Assembly (NCBI GenBank): GCA_020152595.1
Contig: JAIGNY010004456.1
Coordinates: forward strand, 186,001-250,000
DNA from: Chiridota heheva
Lineage: Eukaryota > Echinodermata > Holothuroidea > Apodida > Chiridotidae
Length of the DNA stretch: 64,000 nucleotides
Reading direction: 5' to 3'
Below are positions 12,301 to 24,449 of this stretch, in pieces. Positions within the stretch are counted from its first letter, which is position 1; each line of letters opens with the position of its first letter. The translations under genes and the position numbers were made by a program. The notes under the pieces are model-generated. The model did not search any database and had not been told where the DNA came from. It saw nothing but the letters and a program-made list of their open reading frames with translations.

Positions 12301-13470
12301 TGGAATACGTCAAAAAAAGTAGTAAAACTGAATATAGGACAGGTATTCATAATATACCACTTGAAGAAAGCTTGAAGGAAAAATAATTTAAATAGTGACA
12401 AAATTAAATAAACTTTCTTTAAAATACAAAACTATGCAAACAGCCTTCTTATGAAAAGTGAGGTGTGCTGGGTGTCATTTCCATACTAACAGAAACCTTT
12501 TATGCACAGATCACACAATATTTAACAAACTAGACAACAATAAATTCAAGTTGAAAATTCAAGTGTTTGCTATGTAAGTACATTAATAGTGAACTTTTGT
12601 GGACACTTAAATTTGCAATTCCCTAATTAGGCAACTTTCTGAACTTCAAAAATAAAGGAAAGGACACAATATACTTGAGAAGAAAATAGGAAATGGCTGT
12701 TGCAGATGTACAACCAAGTTAAACCAACTCACAAAAGATTTGCGAGTCGCTTTCTCAAAGATCAGGGACCCCAGGAATTTCATTTTAATGCCTTTCATTT
12801 CCTATAGGCCTGGTATAGGATCACTCAGAGCTTGAAATAATTGTTTATAACCATTTGCAGCTCATTTGCTTGATTGATCAATTTTTGAAGGAAATATTTA
12901 AAGCCCTTTAGCTGACAGAGCTGTTATTCCCCTGATCAATAAGAACACCCTTCTTATTTTTTAACCCAGGGGGTTCAAAACATGACTGAATTTTTTTTTA
13001 ATTTAAAAAAAAAAAAATTTGCATAACTTTCCTTTCGTTTTGTATCACTACAAGTTTGGTTTATATAAATGCTAAGACAATAAACTTTTCATTACAAAAG
13101 TCAAACTAAGGAAAATATTGACATAAATATGCAAATTTAAGCAAAATTAGGCCAATTTGTTTTGAGCTTGCATTTTGAAGAATTTTCTTACAAATTTAGA
13201 TTGTTTGTGAAATTTCTTTTCTAATAATACCAGTCTAAATTTTTTTCTCAAAGCAAAACTTGCAAAAACAATGAAGAAAAAAAAGAAAAAAAAAATAAAT
13301 TTACTCGCAAAAAACAATACCGCGCATCCGATGCGGTACTCGAACTCGCGCATCCACGTGAACTCCCCGAACACTATCCCTGTACTAGACTGGTATGTTC
13401 TAGTGTGTTGGTTCATTTTCATACTTAAATATCAGCATGAATAAAGAAAGGGTAGTTGCTCTTTTTGATT
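12301..13470. other. No gene recognised
   Basis: AT-rich DNA with homopolymer runs (around 12990-13015 and 13270-13300). An open frame on the minus strand here covers only low-complexity sequence next to the minisatellite. Confidence 0.45.
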
Positions 13471-13473
13471 TCA

Positions 13474-14552
13474 ATCGGAAGCTTGTGAATTGGCCTTTCT
13501 GACAGTATAATCGGAAGCTTGTGAATTGGCCTTTCTGACAGTATAATCGGAAGCTTGTGAATTAGCCTTTCTGACAGTATAATCGGAAGCTTGTGGATTG
13601 GCCTTTCTGACAGTATAATCGGAAGCTTGTGGATTGGCCTTTCTGACAGTATAATCGGAAGCTTGTGGATTGGCCTTTCTGACAGCATAATCAAAAGCTT
13701 GTAAATTGGCCTTTCTGACAGTATAATCAGAAGCTTGTGAATTGGCCTTTCTGACAGTATAATCGGAAGCTTGTGAATTGGCCTTTCTGACAGTATAATC
13801 GGAAGCTTGTGAATTGGCCTTTCTGACAGTATAATCGGAAGCTTGTGAATTAGCCTTTCTGACAGTATAATCGGAAGCTTGTGGCTTGGCCTTTCTGACA
13901 GTATAATCGGAAGCTTGTGGATTCGCCTTTCTGACAGTATAATCGAAAACTTCTGGGTTGGCCTTTCTGACAGTAAAATCAGAAGCTTGTGGATTGGCCT
14001 TTCTGACAGTATAATCGGAAGCTTGTAGATTGGCCTTTCTGACAGTATAATCGGAAGCTTGTGGATTGGCCTTTCTGACAGTATAATCGGAAGCTTGTGA
14101 ATTAGCCTTTCTGACAGTATAATCGAAGCTTGTGGCTTGGCCTTCTGACAGTATAATCGAAGCTTGTGGATTCGCCTTTCTGACAGTATAATCGAAAACT
14201 TGTGGGTTGGCCTTTCTGACAGTAAAATCAGAAGCTTGTGGATTGGCCTTTCTGACAGTATAATCGGAAGCTTGTAGATTGGCCTTTCTGACAGTATAAT
14301 CGGAAGCTTGTGGATTGGCCTTTCTGACAGTATAATCGGAAGCTTGTGAATTGGCCTTTCTGACAGTATAATCGAAAGCTTGTGAATTGGCCTTTCTGAC
14401 AGTATAATCGGAAGCTTGTGAATAAGCCTTTCTGACAGTATAATCAGAAGCTTGTGTATTGGCCTTTCTGACAGTATAATCGAACTTGTGGATTGGCCTT
14501 TCTGACAGTATAATCGGAAGCTTGTGGGGTGGCCTTTCTGACAGTATAATTT
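13474..14552. repeat. 36-bp minisatellite, ~30 units, with 7-unit higher-order repeat
   Basis: The unit reads TATAATCGGAAGCTTGTGAA, then TTGGCCTTTCTGACAG on the plus strand. Since 36 is a multiple of three, two minus-strand frames are open, giving an apparent 12-residue repeat protein; I regard this as a by-product. Variants are ordered: a run of seven units (GAATTAG, GGCTTGG, GGATTCG, the AAAACTT variant, the AGTAAAATCA variant, GTAGATT, GGATTGG) occurs at about 13840-14090 and again at about 14095-14335. Units at 14122-14170 have lost single bases. No splice sites or flanking domain support translation. Confidence 0.9.
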
Positions 14553-16111
14553 GTGTAGGGGAGTTGTTTTGCAATCAGAAGCTCAAATTTTTGCCAAATT
14601 TTGGTCTGAAAAGGCTAAAAATCGTGATATTTTTCACAACTTTCACCAAAAAAGATATTGATGATAGGGGCAGTCAAAATTTAACCGAAATTGGATGCAT
14701 TGATGTCTTTGTAAGTTCCTCACACGTTTTCAGGTGAAAGCAAGTCTGAAAGTATGGCAAGTAAGCCTTTGAAAAAAAATCGTTTTTGTTCAATTTTGTG
14801 TATTTTATGAATTTTCTCTATTTCAAGCTATCTTTTTTCAGAATCTTCCTTATATAACCCCATCAAAAATTACATTTTCTGAAAGAACTATTCAAGCCCT
14901 TTAAATGATACCAGAATCACAGCTGTGGGTCTATTTGACAAAGTGAAATAATATTTTGAAAAGTGCATGTCTAATCGGTCATGTCACAACCTCCTGTGTA
15001 TTTAAGGGTTAGGGTCAGACAGCGAAAATAGACAAACTTTGATAGTCTATAAACGTTGGTGACATCATAATCATTCATGTTTCTGCAATTAAAAAATTTT
15101 TGTACAGCAAATTCTTTACCTGTGTTCAAAAGCATGGAAATCCTATTAATACTGTTTTCTCCAGCCATTTACATTTTTCCAACTCCTGGTTCACTTATGT
15201 GTTCTTCATGTATTTCCATATATTGTGCTGTGGTCTTCATGGAAAGCAGTGGTATAATATCTATTGTACGTAGTCTTTAACTGAATAAGTCACCCCCATC
15301 CCACCTCATTTCTTCCAATCCAAGGGGAGGTCTAAATTATTCATCTACAAAGTTCAATTTATTTTTCTTGTTTTTAAATATTTCAGGAATTCATCACAGT
15401 TGCTTACAGTACTTTAGATGTACACACCACTTGCGCATACAGTATTATCCAATCCATACAAACTTGTATGTATGAGGTAAATAATGATAGTTGATGATCG
15501 GGAACAAAAACTAATAAATGACATCACTGTCTGCTTACTAGGTTGTCAAACATAGACTGTATAGTAAAATCTCTACAGTACCAAAGAGAATCTGCTGAAA
15601 CTGAAAATACAAAATCCATAGACATATGCATAGACAGATGTTAGGAAAATAATGAATTATTTTATGAGTGCATACATACACAAAGGGAAACAATTTGCAG
15701 CATTTGTAACTTCAGAAATCTCCAAGCAAAAAGATGGATTCCAAAACAAGTTTTGAGACTTTATTTTGCATCGAATATGCTTATAAAGATCTACGGATAT
15801 GTGGAGGCAAGAAAACCCACATTAAATCACATTAAAATGCAGTCAAAACCATCAAAATAATTACAAAATATCCTGTTACAACCAGTTAAAAATTTATCAT
15901 TTAAAAGTTTTTTTTGCATCTTGAGGTATAAATATGCAAATTTTATGATGTACAAATGGGTATTGCTTTTGATCATGAACTACAATTGCTTGAAACAGGG
16001 GCGGAACCAGAATAAAAAGTCAGGGGGCCAAGACAAACCAAACCAGGGATGATGTGATAACGTGTTTTACATGATTTATGAGCAGCTTTGGTATAGTTAA
16101 TGGAACATTCA
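14553..16111. other. No gene recognised
   Basis: AT-rich sequence. No family-level coding match, RNA gene or repeat shared with other parts of the window was seen. Confidence 0.45.
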
Positions 16112-16815
16112 CTAATAAACGCCCCTCCCTCTAATAACGCCCCTCCCTCTGATAAACACCCCCATCATTTTCTTTTTTTGCAGTGACAATTGTAAAGTCA
16201 CACATAAATTGATTGGTAATATCGTAATATTAAATACACAGTGTGATTTAACACTTGGCTTCAGCCAAAACTCGTTTAAAACCTGTAAAACTGCCCGAAA
16301 AATACAGTCAAAAGTGTTGAACTTGCTATGCACACAAGAACTGACTAAAAAATTATTTGATGAACAAAATTAATCATGCCAAAAAAGGAGAACAAATCAG
16401 AAAATAAAGTAAATAAAATGTTTCAACAGATCTAGAGGTGAAGTTCAGCAAAGTTACAGACCGATTGCAGCCATTTCAAAGAGGCAGGTGATGGTATACT
16501 TTCAAAATTTCTTACAGTCAGAATGAAGTTCTGGCTTACAGCAAAATACGCTGGGAGAGGTTGGTTTAATTGTAATGAAAGTGTACCATTCCTTTATTAC
16601 TTCTAGACAATAATTTTTTGCATTTTTTCATGAAAATGATCAAACATAATGCAGAAATAATTTTTCATGGTTTAGAAAATCAAATTTAAGCAGTTCAGCC
16701 AAGTTCCGTGAATTTTTTTAATTTTACCTGCAGTTCCATAAGTACATTTGCAATTTAACCTCAAATAAACACCCCGCTTTTTAAAAATGTAATGCCCCCC
16801 CAAGGCGTTTATTAG
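16112..16815 (+). mobile_element. 0.7-kb non-autonomous TIR element, copy A
   Basis: The left end CTAATAAACGCCCC and the right end GGCGTTTATTAG are inverted repeats. The right terminus extends outwards into AGAATATACAGTA, also found (GGAATATACCGTA) beside the second copy. Copy B at 31186-31828 is the same sequence in reverse: matching landmarks are AGTTCTTGTGTGCATAGCAA, the GGCAGTT and TTTTCATGAAAA(A/T)TG phrases, and CATGACAAATTATTTC. No protein is encoded. Confidence 0.7.
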
Positions 16816-16889
16816 AGAATATACAGTAGGCCTATTGGGACAAGAGTGCATGGTTTTATAAAGGGAGCAGAGAGAAACATCTTCTCTGG

Positions 16890-17745
16890 AAGGTTTTTGA
16901 TTGGGAAAATTAGGAAATGTTTAACAAAAAATTGAAGGAAATTTTAGTAAAATCATTGGAAATTTTGGTAAAATTTGGCAACATTCCCCAATAAATGATG
17001 AAATTTTACAAAAAATCAAAGAAACATTTTCCCCAAAATGAAGGAAATTTCTGAAAATTAAAGAAAATGGGACGAGAATGAAAGAATTTCTCTAAATTGA
17101 GAGAGATATCCCAAACATTGAAGAAAACTTACCAATAATCAAAGAAAAATTGTCCAAAATGAAAGAAATTTGCCAAATATTGAAAAACATATACCGAAAA
17201 TCAAAGAATTGTCCTTAAATGAATGGAATTTCTGAAAATGGAATGAGAATGAAAGAAATGTCACAAATATTGAAAAAAATATTCCTAAAAATTAAAGAAA
17301 ATTTACAAAATTCAAAGACAAAATGTCCTAAAATGAAAAACTTTTCCAAAAATTACATGAAAATGAAGAATTGAAAGTGAATTCCAAACATTAATGAAAG
17401 TTCCTGAAAATTGATGAAAATTTATTGAAAATCAAAGAAAAATTGCCACCAAATAAAATAAATTTTCCATAAATTGAAGAAAATGTACTAAATATTGAAA
17501 AAAATTGACCGATAATCGAAGAAATATTGCAGCCAAATAAAGGAAATTTGACGAAATTAAAGAAAACTGCATAAGAATTAAGGAAATTGCCTAAAACTAA
17601 AAGACATTTCCCAAAACATTGAAGAAAATTTAATGAAAATTGCACAAGAATGAAGGAAATTTTTAAAGATAGAAAGAGGTTTCCCAAACATTCAATCAAA
17701 TTTCCCCAGAATTGAAGAAAATTTATGTAAACCGTGATTAACAAT
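16890..17745. repeat. A-rich degenerate tandem repeat
   Basis: Many short units vary around ATTGAAGAAAATTT, AATCAAAGAAAAATTG and AATGAAGGAAATTT. It is the complement of the pattern at 4890-5440. A 132-residue open frame on the minus strand (17789..17391) shows a repeated F.NF..I..FSSI motif caused by the DNA repeat; I do not treat it as a gene. Confidence 0.65.
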
Positions 17746-17994
17746 TGCCTCATGGTAAAAAGAAATATCATCGGAAAAATCTCAATCATCAGACTGTATT
17801 CTTCTGCTAAATATTGATTGGAGTATGATGAAGATTCAAAACCTCATCGTCATATTCAATCTCTCACATTCAAATCAAATTGGTGAAAAATTAAAAAACT
17901 AAAAAGTTTTTTTTCTTAAATTAACAAAAGGAAATTCATTGGTTTTCCTGTGTCAATGTCACACCATTTCAATAAGATTTCCATAATTTAATAA

Positions 17995-17995
17995 A

Positions 17996-18079
<84 letters not shown>

Positions 18080-18094
18080 CTGTATATATATATA

Positions 18095-18174
<80 letters not shown>

Positions 18175-18193
18175 ATATATATATACTATATAT

Positions 18194-18244
<51 letters not shown>

Positions 18245-18352
18245 TACTGTCTATATATACTGTGTATATATATATATATATATATCTATATCTCTATATA
18301 TATATATATATACATATATATAAATAGAGAGAGATATATATAAATATATATT
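17995..18352. repeat. Long interrupted (TA)n microsatellite
   Basis: About 360 bp of TA dinucleotides with islands such as TACTGTATATA and a TCTATATCTC stretch. Self-complementary throughout, so slippage or assembly error here is likely. Confidence 0.95.
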
Positions 18353-18478
18353 CAACTTCTTCAAGTGTTGTTAAGAATCTTCAAACTTTGATCAGCTGAA
18401 CCTCAAAATTAAATATCCTATTTCAAGATTGTGTTACTAAGAATTGTAAGATAGAGGACTATATTAAAAAAGTATTTG

Positions 18479-18905
18479 GTGTAAAAATGATGTTGATATC
18501 TTTTTCTATTTAGGAGTTATTGTATTTCAAAGGTTGCATGATGAGTGTGTTGAAAAGTTCATGGTGTACAGTGTGATGTCATAAAGGCAAATCCAAGACA
18601 ATTTTTGTTTATTTCTTTGAAAACCAATTGCCTTTTTTCTAAATAACTGTAAGCATTTTTTGTTTATTTATTCAGATGGGTACAACATACACTTAATAAG
18701 AACGTGATTTGCCAATTTGCTCTAAACCTTACACTCTTAGTACAGTAAATCAAAAACATGTTTTGGTTTATAGAAATACATCTTGGATCTGTCTTGATGA
18801 CATCACATTTTACACTGCGAGGTCACTTTTCAATCCACTCGCGCAATCTTTGAAATGAAATAACTCCTAAAAAGAAAGAGTTATCAACATGTTTTTTTTA
18901 CACTT
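18479..18905. repeat. Inverted repeat, arms ~122 bp
   Basis: The left arm 18479-18600 holds GGTGTAAAAATGATGTTGAT, TTTAGGAGTTATTGTATTTC, GTGTGATGTCAT and AATCCAAGA. The right arm 18782-18905 reads the same in reverse complement (TAGGAGTTATTTCATTTCAA, GTGATGTCATCAAG, GATCCAAGA). The spacer is about 180 bp. Probably a foldback-type or MITE remnant; no target duplication found. Confidence 0.6.
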
Positions 18906-19249
18906 AATTGTTTTGTAAAAACTTTGTTGATATAACTTACTAACTTTCTGTATGAAAATTATGCAGAAATCAATTCTCTTTACATTGACATAACTTTTGA
19001 GTACCTTTATTCTTTTATGTGTTGATGTTTTTATCCCATTATTATACATTTCATGATACACATTAGTGTTCAATTACACAAATATACAGTACATGGTACT
19101 GTACACGTGCATGTACAGCACAATATGTGTATATCTTTACATAGTGAAAACACTACCCGTTCCTGAGAAGTACACATTTCCCTTTTGGCATTCCAAAATT
19201 TCTAAAAATAATCCAATGGAACTCCCCTTGCAATTTGGTATCAATGTTC

Positions 19250-20341
19250 TACGGCTGTGTATTTTCGTTTAATAGCCTAAATGTTTAAACCGCCAAATTT
19301 CCATTCATTTAAAAGTTTAACCGAGCCCCCAAAAAAAAAAATAAAAAAATAATACAAAATAAAAATAATAACTACAATAACAATAATAATAATAATCAGA
19401 CCTCAGAAGTGTTGGGGAAAAAAAAAAAAATTTTTTCGCAGAACTGGTTTTATCTCTATGATAACCATGGCATAACCATCGCTATGGCCCTCCCAAAAAT
19501 AAGCAAGGAATGTCACAAAACTTAAGTAGCAGCTTAATAATCAGTCTTCAAATTACCTGTAAGGCTTAAAAATTAATGATCCATGCTTGGAACACTTGGA
19601 ACCCACAGATGCAGAAATAACATACCAACAAGTAAATTAGCCTTGACTTGCAAGCATTTTAAAATGTTTTCAGAACTTATAATTGTTCTGTAAAAGATTC
19701 CAAAGTGCACCACCCTGAGCCAGCTATACCTTAGGAAAATATTCTAAACCATCCTTAATCCTAACTGTACTGTATTTGATACAATCCTCTTGGAAATGGC
19801 GGAGATCTTTCTTTGCAAACCTACGCTAAAAACTTTGACATATAATATTTCGTTTATTTTGCTATCTTTTTTACCTTTTTGGGCAATACTTTAGACTCAT
19901 CAGGTAAACTTTGCATTTATTTGTGGTGAAAATAACATTTAAAGCTTTTTGGTCTGTAAATTTCTGGGTCAGTTTTACAGCTTGTAAAATAGGTCTTAAC
20001 TTAATGCAGATTTATGTCTAACAATGTTGTTAATCAGGCCAAAGCCTCTACATAAAGCTCTTAAAATTTGGTGAATTAAAGCCAAATATAGCCCCATTCA
20101 TAGCTATTTAGTACGAAATCCAACTCCTGTCTTAAAAGGGAATAGATCCTTTGTGGATCATATATGTAAAGATTGAATTGTAAAAGTCATTGAACGAAAG
20201 TTTTGTTTGTGTTTTAATGTTATTCATTTTTATTGGCAAAGCAAGAATCACGAACGTTTAAAGTTTTGGGAGGAATAGACTAAACGTTTAATCAAAGGTT
20301 CCTTCGTTTAAGAGTTTACATGTGTAATCATCACAGCCCTA
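19250..20341. mobile_element. Non-autonomous hAT-type transposon, 1,092 bp
   Basis: The 8-bp duplication CAATGTTC is perfect: 19242-19249 on the left and 20342-20349 on the right. The ends are inverted (TACGGCTGTG at 19250; TAGGGCTGTG reading inward from 20341), followed on both sides by CGTTTAA-type sequence. An 8-bp duplication with this terminal motif is the hAT hallmark. The interior is AT-rich with poly-A and AAT runs and has no transposase frame. Part of the interior (around 19430-19520) resembles 30330-30430. Confidence 0.85.
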
Positions 20342-20349
20342 CAATGTTC

Positions 20350-22890
20350 ACAAAATCAGTTTATTAAATAATTTGCCTTGTTTACAGAAAGTGCGGGGTA
20401 GTGTAGTAATAGCTTAAAGTCAACAAGTCAAATCGGCGGATATATCCGTCCGCAATCTGTAGTGCGCGATTGTGCTAGGCGGATTTATCGCCTGCAGTCA
20501 TAAAAGGGTTAGTAGTCCTTTATCATATATATGAAAATGAACATTCATGGGAATATTCCTTTAAAGAGAGAAAATATCCTTGACATTAATAGTTTCAAGA
20601 TGCATACATGTACCGATGAAGGGTTGTTATAACTCTTCTTTTACCTCGATTCTCAACAGTTTAGAAAAGTAATTGATATGTGGCATTATGTGCTAGGTTT
20701 AAAAGAGAGAGAACACGTGAAAATTTTTATTAAAATTTTGTACATTTGTTGTACACTCACATCTTTTACACTGTTGCATGATTGTGTTGCGCGCACATGA
20801 AATATAGTTTTCATCATGAATATATTGTTTTGTTCATGAATGCCTTTTGGTTTAGTACTTGTATTTAATATATACTGCACTCAAGATAAAGTGAGAAACA
20901 TTTGATTTATTTTTATTTCCAGTGCAAGATAAAATAAGTTGGAATTAATTCATTTGAAGAAATCAGAGTTTCTCATTGTTTGGTAAAAACATGACTGTCA
21001 CAATCATATCAAGCTGAACTGGAACTAGTTGGTATACAATTCTGGTTCGTTTTTAAACTATTAAATTATTAGCAAAATAAATTCTGTGCTAATAAATAAA
21101 CATACAATCTGTGACACTTGTAGTGAAGAAGTAAAGGTACATTTCACATTAAATTCATTTTTTTTTTAAACCTGTTCATAAAACTTTCACTTTTTGGTAA
21201 CTAATCTGATTCAGAATAAATATTGAAGTTTCAATTAAAACATAAAATTAATCAATATTTCTGGAAAAAGGAGCTGACTTAAAATACTTTTTATCAGCAT
21301 TACAATCAAATCCATCAAAGAAATTACACAAAAAGTTAATATTCAAGCATATGTTTTAATATCAATACATGCCCAGTATAAAAGGTCTTGTTGAGCAAAT
21401 CCATTTGGGTCAAAAATGATTGCATACAACCTTGTATATGCAAAACAGGGGTCAATATTTAAATTCTTTGCCACTGTTCCACGGAACACTTCTTTCTCAA
21501 ACAATAATGTTCGTGATCATATTTCACTGTTCGAACTTTCTACAAATAACAGGATAAATTCTTTTATTCAAAATGGGCTTAATTTACAACTTCTTAATTG
21601 GTTATGTGCAAATATGTTTGTAGGTTATTAGTATATATATATATATTGTTGTATCCAGTTGCATACATTCATACACGTGCAAGCAACCTTGCATACAGTA
21701 TTCATGATTAATTGTGCTGACAATTGCAGGTAAGGTACAAAAAGCTTTTTATGATAATTGTTTTTAACAACAAGCACTGTTTTAGTAGAAATCAAGTTAT
21801 TGATCATTGATGCCATATGCTCATTTGAAAATTCTCTGTTCCTGCATACAAAAAAAATAATACTGTTCTCTGAACAGCGTAACAGTGGAATACTCCATCC
21901 CTGAACATTAATTTAGAATTTGAAGCATAGACACAATAAAAAAGTACATGCTGGAAGCTACCAATACAGTAAACATCCAAGAATTGGGTTTTAATTACTT
22001 CACACTTATGCATAAAGTTTTCCATACAGGACTACAAAATAATTGTCAATGTAAATAGCAGACTTTTGCAATGTCATAGACAGCAATAATGTACAATGAA
22101 CCTTTATGCAAACAGTTTGCACAATACATCCATGACTGAGCTGAGCTCACATATTTACACTGGCTCATTTATTGATTACAGCCAATTTGCACATAATGTA
22201 CTAATGTAAATAACTCATTTATAAGTTAAATACTTTGAAATCACTCAAAATTCAATAAGCTAAGAAATAGTACAATACTTGTATTAATGATATTTCTTTT
22301 GAACTTTCCTTTTATGTTCAATTATTAGATAAAACTGTGGACCGTGGTTACATTTGTTAACATCAACTGGCAATATAAGCTTAATCCATAAAAACCTAAC
22401 ACAATAGAAATAGTTTTTTGAATATTCAGGTCTTCAACTACACAGTTTTGTGTTGTACTTTTAATCTTAAAAATTGTTAAAGACCAGCTGAGTCTTTAAA
22501 TTACAAATGTTTGGCAAAAATTTTCAAAATTCAAAAATGGTTTTACTCAGAATCCAATGCTAAGGGAAATTAAACAAACAAGCTACCCAAAGACCAAAAC
22601 CCGGAAAGATGCATGCTGTGGTCAATAATACTATGATTGAAAACAAAAAAGGACCAGGATAACACAAAGGGGGGAACCCTTCGTCCAATGAGGAACTATT
22701 TTAAATTTCAGTTCAAATTTGTCAAGAAAACAAAGACCCACTTTCAGCAATTGTTCTTGCATTTCAATAAAGACTAAATAGTGTGATTTATTAAAGGATT
22801 AGCTTAGTATTTTGTCAGTTTGAAAATGCCTGATATAAAAAAGACCACAACTTTATTCAAGAGAGTTAATGTATTTTCATGCACTATAAG
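20350..22890. other. No gene recognised
   Basis: AT-rich sequence, with a short CGGATATATCCG-containing block at 20430-20510 (nearby GGCGGATTTATCGCC and AACCCTTTTAT on the minus strand) that could be a piggyBac-like terminal fragment; this is weak. Otherwise nothing supported. Confidence 0.4.
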
Positions 22891-22894
22891 AATG

Positions 22895-23008
22895 CAGTAC
22901 ATGCTATACTATTATCAGAGTTCACTGCGGGTTTTTCCTCATACTGTACTTACTCCACTGGCCAGAGGGCAAGTTCCAGAAGTGTACTTTTGTTCCTCAG
23001 TAGTCAAT
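22895..23008 (+). repeat. Dispersed repeat pair, copy 1
   Basis: GCTATACTATTATCAGAG, GGGTTTTTCCTCATAC, CAAGTTCCAGAAGT and TTTTGTTCCTCAG recur in order at 25408-25527. Function unknown. Confidence 0.6.
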
Positions 23009-23734
23009 TATGTTTAGGTTGTACATAGAGGATGTGACATCAGGACCATGCAGTGGTGGCTCTAGAAACTTTCCAACAAGGGGTTTAAGTAATCAAACAG
23101 GAAGGTCCACGCTAAATATTAAAGATCCACTAGCACATAGTACAAACTAGTCAAAAGCGACAAGCTACTGGGCTGAGAGGCCACCAAGGGCCCCCAGTCA
23201 GGGTACAGGGATGAAACTCCAGTGGGAGTAAAGTTCCTGGCCAGAGAGATATTTGGGAGTTTCAAGATTTTTAGACCAAGATTATATGTCACTGCAATCA
23301 CCTTAAAATACCAGAGAATAGCATTGTCAATTGAATTCCCCTACATCAACCTACACCCAACATCAAATTTAGCTTAGTGCACAGTTGCAATGCCAATGCG
23401 TGTCAGCTTTCCCTACAGTCGGAGTTAATGATAACTTACTTCCACCTACGTATTAGGTCGTCTCTAAAGACGTAAAATTTATGTGTCGGGTCATTTGTTT
23501 GCGATGCGAGTCACCAGTGAGAGGGCCCTTGATCGGATTGACGAATTAAGGTTTATAGTCCGACAGCCCCAAGGTGCGTCCAATGGCAGGGGGTTCATGC
23601 CTGTTCAACGGGGGGCATCTCTTTCTTAAAGATTGTAAATGTATTTTCAGTTGTGTACCAGTCAATCAACCATTTTAATAAATTACATTATAAACTGCTG
23701 AGCTTTAAGAAAGGCTTAAAAATCCTGTACTTAC

Positions 23735-23828
23735 GTATGGTTTAATATTTCAAGTTTTTCTCCTTTCCTGAATCCTAGATCTTCCTCTGTTCTGGCTTCA
23801 TAATCGTAAAGAGCAACAAAGATTTTCA
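23735..23828 (-). CDS. Src-family tyrosine kinase, coding exon 2 (first half of SH3 domain)
   Basis: The 94-bp exon translates to a stretch with [15 protein letters not shown] and then [13 protein letters not shown]. This is the opening of a Src-family SH3 domain with the ALYDY signature that binds proline-rich ligands and helps hold the kinase inactive. The acceptor is TTTTCTTGTAG and the donor is GTAAGT, both canonical. It starts with two bases that complete the split codon left by the upstream exon (29484..29301), so phases agree. Its end just before the expected GDWW stretch is where vertebrate Src-family genes also have an intron, which is recalled knowledge. The rest of SH3, SH2 and the kinase domain are not in the window. 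Which paralogue (Src, Yes, Fyn type) cannot be told from SH3 alone. Confidence 0.92.
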
Positions 23829-23888
23829 CTACAAGAAAATAAAAAGAAGAAATGCACTTAGGTTGTTTCATGTGACTCTTCTAATGTT

Positions 23889-24010
23889 AAAGGATTACTT
23901 CAGTGACCAAGCAAGTATATCTTATATAAAAGAGGACTTAAAAGAAACAAAATGCTTTAAGAAATCATTTTAAAATCTTATTCAGTTAAGGTGATATTTA
24001 AAACTCTTTT
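23889..24010 (+). repeat. Dispersed repeat copy (family R1)
   Basis: It opens AAAGGATTACTTCAGTGACC, then TATATCTTATAT, AAAAGAAACAAAATG and an AAGGTGATATTTAAA phrase that parallel the copy at 12056. Confidence 0.6.
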
Positions 24011-24264
24011 ATATCTGTAGTAAGTTTTAGTAAGGGTTACACCCTTACCCTCACATTCTTCACAATTATTAATGTATTTTACAGATAATTTGTATAACTT
24101 TTTTACTATATATTTTTCCTTGAATTTTCTTCAGGTGGAATATTTCAATTACCCTTACAAGATTTTCTTTCACTATTTATCTGCTCCAATGGTTTTTCAG
24201 CCACAAAATAAGAGGACAAAACATGAAAGGATACATCAAGTTTTTTAGGAATCTAAGGCTGTGA

Positions 24265-24440
24265 CAACCATTCACAACTACAGTAGTCTGAATTTCTAAA
24301 TAAATGATACCAAACTTTAAACTTAAATGTCTCACAAGCGGAATAAGATTTGTGAATGCTTTCTTCACCATTTTCCATTGTCTTTTTAAGTCCTCTTTTA
24401 TGTGTAAGATGGGCTTGCTTGACCACTGCACTAATCCTTT
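24265..24440 (-). repeat. Dispersed repeat copy (family R1), inverted
   Basis: On the minus strand it reads GGATTAGTGCAGTGGTCAAG, CATCTTACACATAAAAGAGG, AAATGGTGAAGAAAG and TTTAAAGTTTGGTATCATTT. It lies in opposite orientation to its neighbours at 23889 and 24450. Confidence 0.6.
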
Positions 24441-24449
24441 AAGTAACAG

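Noticed and set aside
13474..14552. CRISPR-like array
   Set aside because: Units are contiguous with no unique spacers, the variation lies within the unit, and the context is an animal genome.
13471..14574. 367-residue minus-strand frame with a 12-residue repeat
   Set aside because: It is the direct translation of the 36-bp minisatellite. A second frame is open too, unit indels occur inside, and no splice sites, signal or domain flank it.
17391..17789. 132-residue Phe/Ile-rich membrane-like protein
   Set aside because: The hydrophobic pattern repeats with the DNA satellite unit and the region is low complexity.
20430..20515. piggyBac-type terminal repeat
   Set aside because: GGCGGATTTATC-like palindromic phrases and a CCCTTTTAT end are suggestive, but no TTAA pair or second terminus was found.
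23119..23301. Possible Src-family SH3 second half (a GPLVASQPSS-like reading near 23170)
   Set aside because: Lacks the GDWW, GYIPSNYV residues and splice sites expected for that exon.
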